Assembly (NCBI GenBank): GCA_030035585.1
Contig: CM057463.1
Location: forward strand, 141,578,736 to 141,642,735
Length of the DNA stretch: 64,000 nucleotides
Direction of reading: 5' to 3'
Source of the DNA: Dugong dugon
Taxonomy: Eukaryota > Chordata > Mammalia > Sirenia > Dugongidae
Made by a program: the position numbers and the translations under genes. Positions 1-8,195 of this stretch are shown piece after piece (the first letter of the stretch is position 1; every line of letters starts with the position of its first letter). The notes beneath the pieces are model-generated. The model was not told the origin of the DNA. It ran no database searches and was given only the letters and a program-made list of their open reading frames with translations.

Positions 1-355
1 CTAGGCCTGCACTCTCCAGCCTTCTCCCACTCAGGGAACATTGGAGAAAGCAGCTTGTGCTGGGCAGACTCTTTCTTGTAACAAAACTGAAAACTTAAGT
101 AGATTCAGTTAAGCAGCTTGAAGGAGAAGGCTGTCTTTTGCTTTCTCTTTCATATGGTGAATAGGAAACTAAAACTCACTGCTAACAAATGTTTTACTCA
201 GGAGAAGTACGGTTTTGCCTCGTTAGCCTTCCAGAATGGGAGAAACGCGGTTTCTCTTCTCCTTTAGCGATACCGTGTGTAAAGCCCTATTCTCAGCTTC
301 GCAGCACAGAATGCCTCGAGGAATGCTGGAATGTCTGAACGGCTTCAACTACTTG
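1..355 (+). repeat. First half of an ancient internal duplication (exemplar in monomer 1)
   Basis: Several short blocks in this half have counterparts, in order, in the second half (356-686). Anchors: TTTCTT at 72 and 406; GTAACA at 78 and 418; AAGTAGATTC at 97 and AAGTGAATCG at 446; TTGCTTTCTCTTTCA at 138 and TTGCATTCTCTTTCA at 492; GAAACTA at 165 and GAAGCTA at 516; ACAAATGTTTTACTCAG at 185 and ACAAGCTTTAGTCAG at 541; TTCAACTACTTG at 344 and TTCAAATACTTG at 675. Offsets run between 331 and 356, consistent with indels. The alignment was done by eye. Confidence 0.6.
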
Positions 356-455
356 AAAGGGAGAAAAGTCATACGCTTTATCCACGTAGACAATGCACAG
401 GCAACTTTCTTAGGCATGTAACACAGAGGGACTTTCCAACACAGAAAGTGAATCG
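210..455 (+). other. CpG-retaining segment of the monomer (exemplar)
   Basis: Twelve of the 13 CpGs of monomer 1 lie here, at 210, 221, 246, 248, 268, 274, 300, 317, 340, 374, 385 and 454. Bases 1-209 contain none, and 456-686 contain one (649). GC content is similar throughout (about 44-48%), so composition does not explain the clustering. The same arrangement is visible in the other types. Confidence 0.7.
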
Positions 456-610
456 TGCTCCATTCCTCCCCAGACTGAGAGCAACAAGCTCTTGCATTCT
501 CTTTCAGGCAGGGAAGAAGCTACAGGCTCCTGTAAAGCATACAAGCTTTAGTCAGCAAAACTGAACCTCTTCTGCTGTCCTCTAGCTGAAGGCAGACAAT
601 CTGCCTCTTT

Positions 611-623
611 GGCTTTGAAAGCC
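611..623. repeat. Perfect dyad GGCTTT-G-AAAGCC (exemplar)
   Basis: A 6-bp inverted repeat with a one-base centre that recurs at the same place in nearly every monomer. In A2 and C monomers it continues as AAAGCCAACAG. The A2 monomer at 14353 breaks it (AAAGCAAACAG near 14971). It may be only a sequence coincidence propagated by the array. Confidence 0.6.
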
Positions 624-654
624 AGTAATACCTTCATTCCCTGGTATGCGAAAT

Positions 655-674
655 TCCCTTGGAAATCCAGGGGA
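655..674. repeat. Imperfect dyad near monomer end (exemplar)
   Basis: The arms TCCCTTGGA and TCCAGGGGA flank a 2-base AA centre and pair over nine positions with one T-G mismatch. In monomers that precede E (for example near 2725, 12285, 17065, 28005 and 50575) the centre is changed so that TGGAATTCCA forms a perfect 10-bp palindrome. Confidence 0.5.
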
Positions 675-686
675 TTCAAATACTTG

Positions 687-1372
687 CTAGGCCTGCACTC
701 TCCAGCCTTCTCCCACTCAGGGAACATTGGAGAAAGCAGCTTGTGCTGGGCAGACTCTTTCTTGTAACAAAACTGAAAACTTAAGTAGATTCAGTTAAGC
801 AGCTTGAAGGAGAAGGCTGTCTTTTGCTTTCTCTTTCATATGGTGAATAGGAAACTAAAACTCACTGCTAACAAATGTTTTACTCAGGAGAAGTACGGTT
901 TTGCCTCGTTAGCCTTCCAGAATGGGAGAAACGCGGTTTCTCTTCTCCTTTAGCGATACCGTGTGTAAAGCCCTATTCTCAGCTTCGCAGCACAGAATGC
1001 CTCGAGGAATGCTGGAAAGTCTGAACGGCTTCAACTACTTGAAAGGGAGAAAAGTCATACGCTTTATCCACGTAGACAATGCACAGGCAACTTTCTTAGG
1101 CATGTAACCCAGAGGGACTTTCCAACACAGAAAGTGAATCGTGCTCCATTCCTCCCCAGACTGAGAGCAACAAGCTCTTGCATTCTCTTTCAGGCAGGGA
1201 AGAAGCTACAGGCTCCTGTAAAGCATACAAGCTTTAGTCAGCAAAACTGAACCTCTTCTGCTGTCCTCTAGCTGAAGGCAGACAATCTGCCTGTTTGGCT
1301 TTGAAAGCCAGTAATACCTTCATTCCCTGGTATGCGAAATTCCCTTGGAAATCCAGGGGATTCAAATACTTG
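687..1372 (+). repeat. Monomer type X, C-like front with A1-like tail
   Basis: 686 bp. The front half carries the C-type GAAAGTCTGAAC instead of A1's GAATGTCTGAAC, and then the AACCCAGAGGG of C. The tail is A1-like (CTCCATTCC, TTGCATTCTC, GCTACAGGCTCC) and lacks the 11-bp deletion that defines C. It reads as a recombinant between a C and an A1 monomer, with the exchange between roughly 1110 and 1147. A second X-like monomer starts at 23250 but has an E-type tail, so it arose separately. Confidence 0.85.
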
Positions 1373-2058
1373 CTAGGCCTGCACTCTCCAGCCTTCTCCC
1401 ACTCAGGGAACATTGGAGAAAGCAGCTTGTGCTGGGCAGACTCTTTCTTGTAACAAAACTGAAAACTTAAGTAGATTCAGTTAAGCAGCTTGAAGGAGAA
1501 GGCTGTCTTTTGCTTTCTCTTTCATATGGTGAATAGGAAACTAAAACTCACTGCTAACAAATGTTTTACTCAGGAGAAGTACGGTTTTGCCTCGTTAGCC
1601 TTCCAGAATGGGAGAAACGCGGTTTCTCTTCTCCTTTAGCGATACCGTGTGTAAAGCCCTATTCTCAGCTTCGCAGCACAGAATGGCTCGAGGAATGCTG
1701 GAATGTCTGAACGGCTTCAACTACTTGAAAGGGAGAAAAGTCATACGCTTTATCCACGTAGACAATGCACAGGCAACTTTCTTAGGCATGTAACACAGAG
1801 GGACTTTCCAACACAGAAAGTGAATCGTGCTCCGTTCCTCCCCAGACTGAGAGCAACAAGCTCTTGCTTTCTCTTTCAGGCAGGGAAGAAGCTACATGCT
1901 CGTGTTAGGCACACAAGCTATAGTCAGCAAATCTGAACCTCTTCTATTGTCCTCTAGCTGAAGGCACACAATCTACCTGTCTGGATTTGAAAGCCAACAG
2001 TACCATCATTCCCTGGCGTGCAAACTTCCCTTAGAAACCCAGGGGATACAAATACTTG
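1373..2058 (+). repeat. Monomer type A2 (exemplar)
   Basis: 686 bp. It shares the front of A1, including GAATGTCTGAACGG, but its tail reads ACATGCTCGTGTTAGGCAC then AAGCTATAGTCAGC. The AAGCTATAG form replaces the AAGCTTTAG (HindIII site) of most other types. Eleven copies start at 1373, 8196, 10930, 14353, 25294, 33501, 38976, 43768, 47861, 56068 and 62206. Every one is followed by a B monomer (the B at 34187 is a hybrid), so A2-B behaves as a fixed pair and opens each HOR. Confidence 0.92.
1864..1879 (+). other. Pyrimidine tract plus CAG resembling a 3' splice site (exemplar)
   Basis: TTGCTTTCTCTTTCAG followed by GCAGGG fits the polypyrimidine-CAG/G pattern of eukaryotic splice acceptors. 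It occurs in most monomers at about offset 491-506, with TTGCATTC in A1, X and some other monomers. Types B, D, E, I and J have CCAGGTAGAC, a weak donor-like motif, about 120 bp upstream. There is no evidence here that the array is spliced. Confidence 0.25.
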
Positions 2059-2747
2059 CTGGGCCTGCACCGTCCAGCCTTCTCCCACTCAGAGAACATT
2101 GGAGAAAGCAGCTTTGCTGGGCGGACTCTTTCCTCTAAGAAAACTGAAAACTTAAGTAGATTCAGTTAAGCAGCTTGAAGGAGAACGCTGTATTTTCCTA
2201 TGTCTTTCATGTGGTGAATGGGGAACTTACAATTGCTGCTAACAAAATTTCTACTCAGCACAACTACGGTTTTGCCTCCTTCGCGTTCCAGAATGGGATA
2301 AACGCGGTTTCTCTTCTCCTTTAGCGATACCGTGTGTAAAGCCCTATTCTCAGCTTCGCAGCACAGAATGCCTCGAGGAATGCATGCTGGAAAGTCTGAA
2401 CGGCTTCAACTACTTGAAAGGGAGAAAAGTCATACGCTTTATCCACGTAGACAATGCACAGGCAACTTTCTTAGGCATGTAACACAGAGGGACTTTCCAA
2501 CACAGAAAGTGGATCGTGCTCCGTTCCTCCCCAGACTGAGAGCAACAAGCTCTTGCTTTCTCTTTCAGGCAGGGAAGAAGCTACCGGCTCCTGTAAAGCA
2601 TACAAGCTTTAGTCAGCAAAACTGAACCTCTTCTGCTGTCCTCTAGCTGAAGGCAGACAATCTGCCTGTTTGGCTTTGAAAGCCAGTAATACCTTCATTC
2701 CCTGGTATGCGAAATTCCCTTGGAATTCCAGGGGATTCAAATACTTG
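2059..2747 (+). repeat. Monomer type B (exemplar)
   Basis: 689 bp. It opens CTGGGCCTGCACCGTCC and carries GGGATAAACGCGG where A has GGGAGAAACGCGG. It has a 4-bp tandem duplication giving GAATGCATGCTGG, and one base fewer at CAGCTTTGCTGGG; together these give 686+4-1 = 689. Other copies start at 8882, 11616, 15039, 25980, 39662, 44454, 48547, 56754 and 62892. A 688-bp B/F hybrid starts at 34187. Confidence 0.92.
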
Positions 2748-3422
2748 CTAGGCCTGCACTCTCCAGCCTTCTCCCACTCAGGGAACATTGGAGAAAGCAG
2801 CTTGTGATGGGCAGACTCTTTCTTGTAACAAAACTGAAAACTTAAGTAGATTCAGTTAAGCAGCTTGAAGGAGAAGGCTGTCTTTTGCTTTCTCTTTCAT
2901 ATGGTGAATAGGAAACTAAAACTCACTGCTAACAAATGTTTTACTCAGGAGAAGTACGGTTTTGCCTCGTTAGCCTTCCAGAATGGGAGAAACGCGGTTT
3001 CTCTTCTCCTTTAGCGATACCGTGTGTAAAGCCCTATTCTCAGCTTCGCAGCACAGAATGCCTCGAGGAATGCTGGAAAGTCTGAACGGCTTCAACTACT
3101 TGAAAGGGAGAAAAGTCATACGCTTTATCCACGTAGACAATGCACAGGCAACTTTCTTAGGCATGTAACCCAGAGGGACTTTCCAACACAGAAAGTGAAT
3201 CGTGCTCCGTTCCTCCCCAGACTGAGAGCAACAAGCTCTGGCTTTCTCTTTCAGGCAGGGAAGAAGCTACATGCTCGTGTTAGGCACACAAGCTTTAGTC
3301 AGCAAATCTGAACCTCTTCTATTGTCCTCTAGCTGTCTACCTGTCTGGCTTTGAAAGCCAACAGTACCTTCATTCCCTGGTACGCAAACTTCCCTTAGAA
3401 ACCCAGAGGTTACAAATACTTG

Positions 3423-4106
3423 CTGGGCCTGCACTCTCCAGCCTTCTCCCACTCAGAGAACATTGGCGAAAGCAGCTTTGCTGGGCGGACTCTTTCCTCT
3501 AAGAAAACTGAAAACTTAAGTAGATTCAGTTAAGCAGCTTGAAGGAGAACCTTGTATTTTCCTATCTCTTTCATGTGGTGAATGGGGAACTTAGAATTGC
3601 TGCTAACAAAGTTTCTACTCAGCACAACTACGGTTTTGCCTTCTTCGCGTTCCAGAATGGGAGAAACGCGGTTTCCTTCTCCTTTAGCGGTACCGTCTGT
3701 AAAGCCCTAATCTCAGCTTCGCAGCGCAGAATGCCTCCCGGATTGATGGAAAGTCTGAACGGCTTCAACTACTTGAAAGGGAGAAAAGTCATACGCTTTA
3801 TTCAGGTAGACAATGCACAGGCAACTTTCTTAGGCATGTAACCCAGAGGGACTTTCCAACACAGAAAGTGGATCGTGCTCCGTTCCTCCCCAGACTGAGA
3901 GCAACAAGCTCTTGCTTTCTCTTTCAGGCAGGGAAGAAGCTACCGGCTCCTGTAAAGCATACAAGCTTTAGTCAGCAAAACTGAACCTCTTCTGCTGTCC
4001 TCTAGCTGAAGGCAGACAATCTGCCTGTTTGGCTTTGAAAGCCAGTAATACCTTCATTCCCTGGTATGCGAAATTCCCTTGGAAATCCAGGGGATTCAAA
4101 TACTTG
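3423..4106 (+). repeat. Monomer type D (exemplar)
   Basis: 684 bp. Diagnostic features are CATTGGCGAAAGCAG, TTGCCTTCTTCGCG, GGTTTCCTTCTCC (one base shorter than other types), AGCGGTACCGTC (a KpnI site) and CCTCCCGGATTGATGG. Full-length copies start at 3423, 7512, 10246, 16403, 21876, 27344, 32817, 38292, 43084, 45818, 47177, 49911, 55384, 58118, 59477 and 61522. A 683-bp variant D', missing one C in GCTAACAAAG, starts at 5468, 13670 and 24611. D always follows C. Confidence 0.93.
3736..3752 (-). other. CENP-B-box-like 17-mer in type D (exemplar)
   Basis: On the minus strand this reads TTTCCATCAATCCGGGA. The published CENP-B box core is nTTCGnnnnAnnCGGGn; eight of nine core bases match, the exception being C for G at the fourth core position. 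The motif lies at monomer offset 313 in 684-bp D monomers (offset 312 in D'), so it recurs at all 19 D monomers, for example 16716-16732 and 22189-22205. H monomers have a related site with two mismatches; the other types have CTCGAGG or CTCCAGG there. One mismatch in a monomer this size could be chance, and binding is not shown. Confidence 0.3.
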
Positions 4107-6150
4107 CTAGGCCTGCACTCTCCAGCCTTCTCCCACTCAGGGAACATTGGAGAAAGCAGCTTGTGCTGGGCAGACTCTTTCTTGTAACAAAACTGAAAAC
4201 TTAAGTAGATTCAGTTAAGCAGCTTGAAGGAGAAGGCTGTCTTTTGCTTTCTCTTTCATATGGTGAATAGGAAACTAAAACTCACTGCTAACAAATGTTT
4301 TACTCAGGAGAAGTACGGTTTTGCCTCGTTAGCCTTCCAGAATGGGAGAAACGCGGTTTCTCTTCTCCTTTAGCGATACCGTGTGTAAAGCCCTATTCTC
4401 AGCTTCGCAGCACAGAATGCCTCGAGGAATGCTGGAATGTCTGAACGGCTTCAACTACTTGAAAGGGAGAAAAGTCATACGCTTTATCCACGTAGACAAT
4501 GCACAGGCAACTTTCTTAGGCATGTAACACAGAGGGACTTTCCAACACAGAAAGTGAATCGTGCTCCATTCCTCCCCAGACTGAGAGCAACAAGCTCTTG
4601 CATTCTCTTTCAGGCAGGGAAGAAGCTACAGGCTCCTGTAAAGCATACAAGCTTTAGTCAGCAAAACTGAACCTCTTCTGCTGTCCTCTAGCTGAAGGCA
4701 GACAATCTGCCTCTTTGGCTTTGAAAGCCAGTAATACCTTCATTCCCTGGTATGCGAAATTCCCTTGGAAATCCAGGGGATTCAAATACTTGCTAGGCCT
4801 GCACTCTCCAGCCTTCTCCCACTCAGGGAACATTGGAGAAAGCAGCTTGTGCTGGGCAGACTCTTTCTTGTAACAAAACTGAAAACTTAAGTAGATTCAG
4901 TTAAGCAGCTTGAAGGAGAAGGCTGTCTTTTGCTTTCTCTTTCATATGGTGAATAGGAAACTAAAACTCACTGCTAACAAATGTTTTACTCAGGAGAAGT
5001 ACGGTTTTGCCTCGTTAGCCTTCCAGAATGGGAGAAACGCGGTTTCTCTTCTCCTTTAGCGATACCGTGTGTAAAGCCCTATTCTCAGCTTCGCAGCACA
5101 GAATGCCTCGAGGAATGCTGGAAAGTCTGAACGGCTTCAACTACTTGAAAGGGAGAAAAGTCATACGCTTTATCCACGTAGACAATGCACAGGCAACTTT
5201 CTTAGGCATGTAACCCAGAGGGACTTTCCAACACAGAAAGTGAATCGTGCTCCGTTCCTCCCCAGACTGAGAGCAACAAGCTCTGGCTTTCTCTTTCAGG
5301 CAGGGAAGAAGCTACATGCTCGTGTTAGGCACACAAGCTTTAGTGAGCAAATCTGAACCTCTTCTATTGTCCTCTAGCTGTCTACCTGTCTGGCTTTGAA
5401 AGCCAACAGTACCTTCATTCCCTGGTACGCAAACTTCCCTTAGAAACCCAGAGGTTACAAATACTTGCTGGGCCTGCACTCTCCAGCCTTCTCCCACTCA
5501 GAGAACATTGGCGAAAGCAGCTTTGCTGGGCGGACTCTTTCCTCTAAGAAAACTGAAAACTTAAGTAGATTCAGTTAAGCAGCTTGAAGGAGAACCTTGT
5601 ATTTTCCTATCTCTTTCATGTGGTGAATGGGGAACTTAGAATTGCTGCTAAAAAGTTTCTACTCAGCACAACTACGGTTTTGCCTTCTTCGCGTTCCAGA
5701 ATGGGAGAAACGCGGTTTCCTTCTCCTTTAGCGGTACCGTCTGTAAAGCCCTAATCTCAGCTTCGCAGCGCAGAATGCCTCCCGGATTGATGGAAAGTCT
5801 GAACGGCTTCAACTACTTGAAAGGGAGAAAAGTCATACGCTTTATTCAGGTAGACAATGCACAGGCAACTTTCTTAGGCATGTAACCCAGAGGGACTTTC
5901 CAACACAGAAAGTGGATCGTGCTCCGTTCCTCCCCAGACTGAGAGCAACAAGCTCTTGCTTTCTCTTTCAGGCAGGGAAGAAGCTACCGGCTCCTGTAAA
6001 GCATACAAGCTTTAGTCAGCAAAACTGAACCTCTTCTGCTGTCCTCTAGCTGAAGGCAGACAATCTGCCTGTTTGGCTTTGAAAGCCAGTAATACCTTCA
6101 TTCCCTGGTATGCGAAATTCCCTTGGAAATCCAGGGGATTCAAATACTTG
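4107..6150 (+). repeat. HOR block A1-C-D' (3-mer, 2,044 bp)
   Basis: Monomers start at 4107 (A1), 4793 (C) and 5468 (D', 683 bp). The D' one-base deletion lies at about 5650 (GCTGCTAAAAAG). The C monomer has a private TAGTGAGCAAATC at about 5341 where its sisters read TAGTCAGCAAATC. Confidence 0.92.
4793..5467 (+). repeat. Monomer type C (exemplar)
   Basis: 675 bp. C lacks 11 bp (AAGGCACACAA in A2), so it reads CTAGCTGTCTACCTG near monomer position 588. It also has TCTGGCTTTCTC where others have TCTTGCTTTCTC or TCTTGCATTCTC. Nineteen complete copies start at 2748, 4793, 6837, 9571, 12995, 15728, 21201, 23936, 26669, 32142, 37617, 42409, 45143, 46502, 49236, 54709, 57443, 58802 and 60847. All 19 are followed by a D monomer. 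Confidence 0.93.
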
Positions 6151-8195
6151 CTAGGCCTGCACTCTCCAGCCTTCTCCCACTCAGGGAACATTGGAGAAAG
6201 CAGCTTGTGCTGGGCAGACTCTTTCTTGTAACAAAACTGAAAACTTAAGTAGATTCAGTTAAGCAGCTTGAAGGAGAAGGCTGTCTTTTGCTTTCTCTTT
6301 CATATGGTGAATAGGAAACTAAAACTCACTGCTAACAAATGTTTTACTCAGGAGAAGTACGGTTTTGCCTCGTTAGCCTTCCAGAATGGGAGAAACGCGG
6401 TTTCTCTTCTCCTTTAGCGATACCGTGTGTAAAGCCCTATTCTCAGCTTCGCAGCACAGAATGCCTCGAGGAATGCTGGAATGTCTGAACGGCTTCAACT
6501 ACTTGAAAGGGAGAAAAGTCATACGCTTTATCCACGTAGACAATGCACAGGCAACTTTCTTAGGCATGTAACACAGAGGGACTTTCCAACACAGAAAGTG
6601 AATCGTGCTCCATTCCTCCCCAGACTGAGAGCAACAAGCTCTTGCATTCTCTTTCAGGCAGGGAAGAAGCTACAGGCTCCTGTAAAGCATACAAGCTTTA
6701 GTCAGCAAAACTGAACCTCTTCTGCTGTCCTCTAGCTGAAGGCAGACAATCTGCCTGTTTGGCTTTGAAAGCCAGTAATACCTTCATTCCCTGGTATGCG
6801 AAATTCCCTTGGAAATCCAGGGGATTCAAATACTTGCTAGGCCTGCACTCTCCAGCCTTCTCCCACTCAGGGAACATTGGAGAAAGCAGCTTGTGCTGGG
6901 CAGACTCTTTCTTGTAACAAAACTGAAAACTTAAGTAGATTCAGTTAAGCAGCTTGAAGGAGAAGGCTGTCTTTTGCTTTCTCTTTCATATGGTGAATAG
7001 GAAACTAAAACTCACTGCTAACAAATGTTTTACTCAGGAGAAGTACGGTTTTGCCTCGTTAGCCTTCCAGAATGGGAGAAACGCGGTTTCTCTTCTCCTT
7101 TAGCGATACCGTGTGTAAAGCCCTATTCTCAGCTTCGCAGCACAGAATGCCTCGAGGAATGCTGGAAAGTCTGAACGGCTTCAACTACTTGAAAGGGAGA
7201 AAAGTCATACGCTTTATCCACGTAGACAATGCACAGGCAACTTTCTTAGGCATGTAACCCAGAGGGACTTTCCAACACAGAAAGTGAATCGTGCTCCGTT
7301 CCTCCCCAGACTGAGAGCAACAAGCTCTGGCTTTCTCTTTCAGGCAGGGAAGAAGCTACATGCTCGTGTTAGGCACACAAGCTTTAGTCAGCAAATCTGA
7401 ACCTCTTCTATTGTCCTCTAGCTGTCTACCTGTCTGGCTTTGAAAGCCAACAGTACCTTCATTCCCTGGTACGCAAACTTCCCTTAGAAACCCAGAGGTT
7501 ACAAATACTTGCTGGGCCTGCACTCTCCAGCCTTCTCCCACTCAGAGAACATTGGCGAAAGCAGCTTTGCTGGGCGGACTCTTTCCTCTAAGAAAACTGA
7601 AAACTTAAGTAGATTCAGTTAAGCAGCTTGAAGGAGAACCTTGTATTTTCCTATCTCTTTCATGTGGTGAATGGGGAACTTAGAATTGCTGCTAACAAAG
7701 TTTCTACTCAGCACAACTACGGTTTTGCCTTCTTCGCGTTCCAGAATGGGAGAAACGCGGTTTCCTTCTCCTTTAGCGGTACCGTCTGTAAAGCCCTAAT
7801 CTCAGCTTCGCAGCGCAGAATGCCTCCCGGATTGATGGAAAGTCTGAACGGCTTCAACTACTTGAAAGGGAGAAAAGTCATACGCTTTATTCAGGTAGAC
7901 AATGCACAGGCAACTTTCTTAGGCATGTAACCCAGAGGGACTTTCCAACACAGAAAGTGGATCGTGCTCCGTTCCTCCCCAGACTGAGAGCAACAAGCTC
8001 TTGCTTTCTCTTTCAGGCAGGGAAGAAGCTACCGGCTCCTGTAAAGCATACAAGCTTTAGTCAGCAAAACTGAACCTCTTCTGCTGTCCTCTAGCTGAAG
8101 GCAGACAATCTGCCTGTTTGGCTTTGAAAGCCAGTAATACCTTCATTCCCTGGTATGCGAAATTCCCTTGGAAATCCAGGGGATTCAAATACTTG
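6151..8195 (+). repeat. HOR block A1-C-D (3-mer, 2,045 bp)
   Basis: Monomers start at 6151 (A1), 6837 (C) and 7512 (D). It is a tandem neighbour of the 2,044-bp block before it, and the one-base difference is the D' deletion. The same 3-mer composition recurs at 60161-62205. Confidence 0.93.

Larger units (their letters stand above)
1..686 (+). repeat. Monomer type A1 (exemplar)
   Basis: This is the reference monomer, 686 bp, 45.6% GC by hand count, with 13 CpGs. Type A1 reads GAATGTCTGAACGG in its middle and ends with a GCTACAGGCTCCTG tail. Other A1 copies start at 4107, 6151 and 60161. A1 occurs only in the outer parts of the window, never in the central region of 12-mers. The copies at 4107, 6151 and 60161 are each followed by C and D. 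Confidence 0.93.
356..686 (+). repeat. Second half of the internal duplication (exemplar in monomer 1)
   Basis: This is the partner of 1-355, about 331 bp. The best-conserved stretch is 492-555, which matches 138-201 over a pyrimidine run, a GAAGCTA block and a TTTAGTCAG block. The middle part (about 556-660) aligns only loosely. In monomers with TTGCTTTCTC in the second half, for example 1864-1878, the 15-bp match to 1510-1524 is exact at a spacing of 354 bp. Confidence 0.55.
1373..4106 (+). repeat. HOR block A2-B-C-D (4-mer, 2,734 bp)
   Basis: Monomers start at 1373 (A2), 2059 (B), 2748 (C) and 3423 (D). The length equals that of the 8196-10929 block, and equals the 8,207-bp 12-mer minus exactly E-F-G-H-I-J-C-D. 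The C monomer at 2748 has an E-type head (GTGATGGGCAG near 2804, preceded by GGAATTCCAGG near 2722) and is a recombinant. The A2 monomer has a private variant, ATGGCTCGAGG, where its sisters read ATGCCTCGAGG. Confidence 0.93.

Noticed and set aside
236..421. Recurrent 61-codon open frame starting at GGGAGAAACGCGG in most A, C and X monomers
   Set aside because: Monomer length (686) is not a multiple of three, the frame differs or breaks in B, D, E and F-J, and identity between copies is explained by array homogenisation. No domain is recognisable.
675..686. GATTCAAAT at the monomer end resembling a Pol III B box
   Set aside because: It lacks conserved positions of the B box, and no A box is seen at a suitable distance, so a tRNA or SINE origin is not supported.
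1..686. Possible relation to primate alpha satellite, since 686 is close to 4 x 171
   Set aside because: I could not see a 171-bp sub-period. Only the half-monomer duplication is visible, and the sequence and GC content do not resemble the alpha consensus I know.
1..686. Monomer as an LTR or DNA-transposon remnant
   Set aside because: No terminal inverted repeats, TG...CA ends, polyadenylation signal, target-site duplication or recognisable transposase or reverse-transcriptase coding sequence was found.
3267..3452. 61-codon minus-strand frame spanning each C-D junction
   Set aside because: It exists only because the 11-bp C deletion shifts frame. It crosses a monomer boundary and has no recognisable product.
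3539..3841. 100-codon open frame in D monomers
   Set aside because: The D' variants at 5468, 13670 and 24611 have a one-base deletion that destroys the frame yet are retained and duplicated, which argues against coding constraint.
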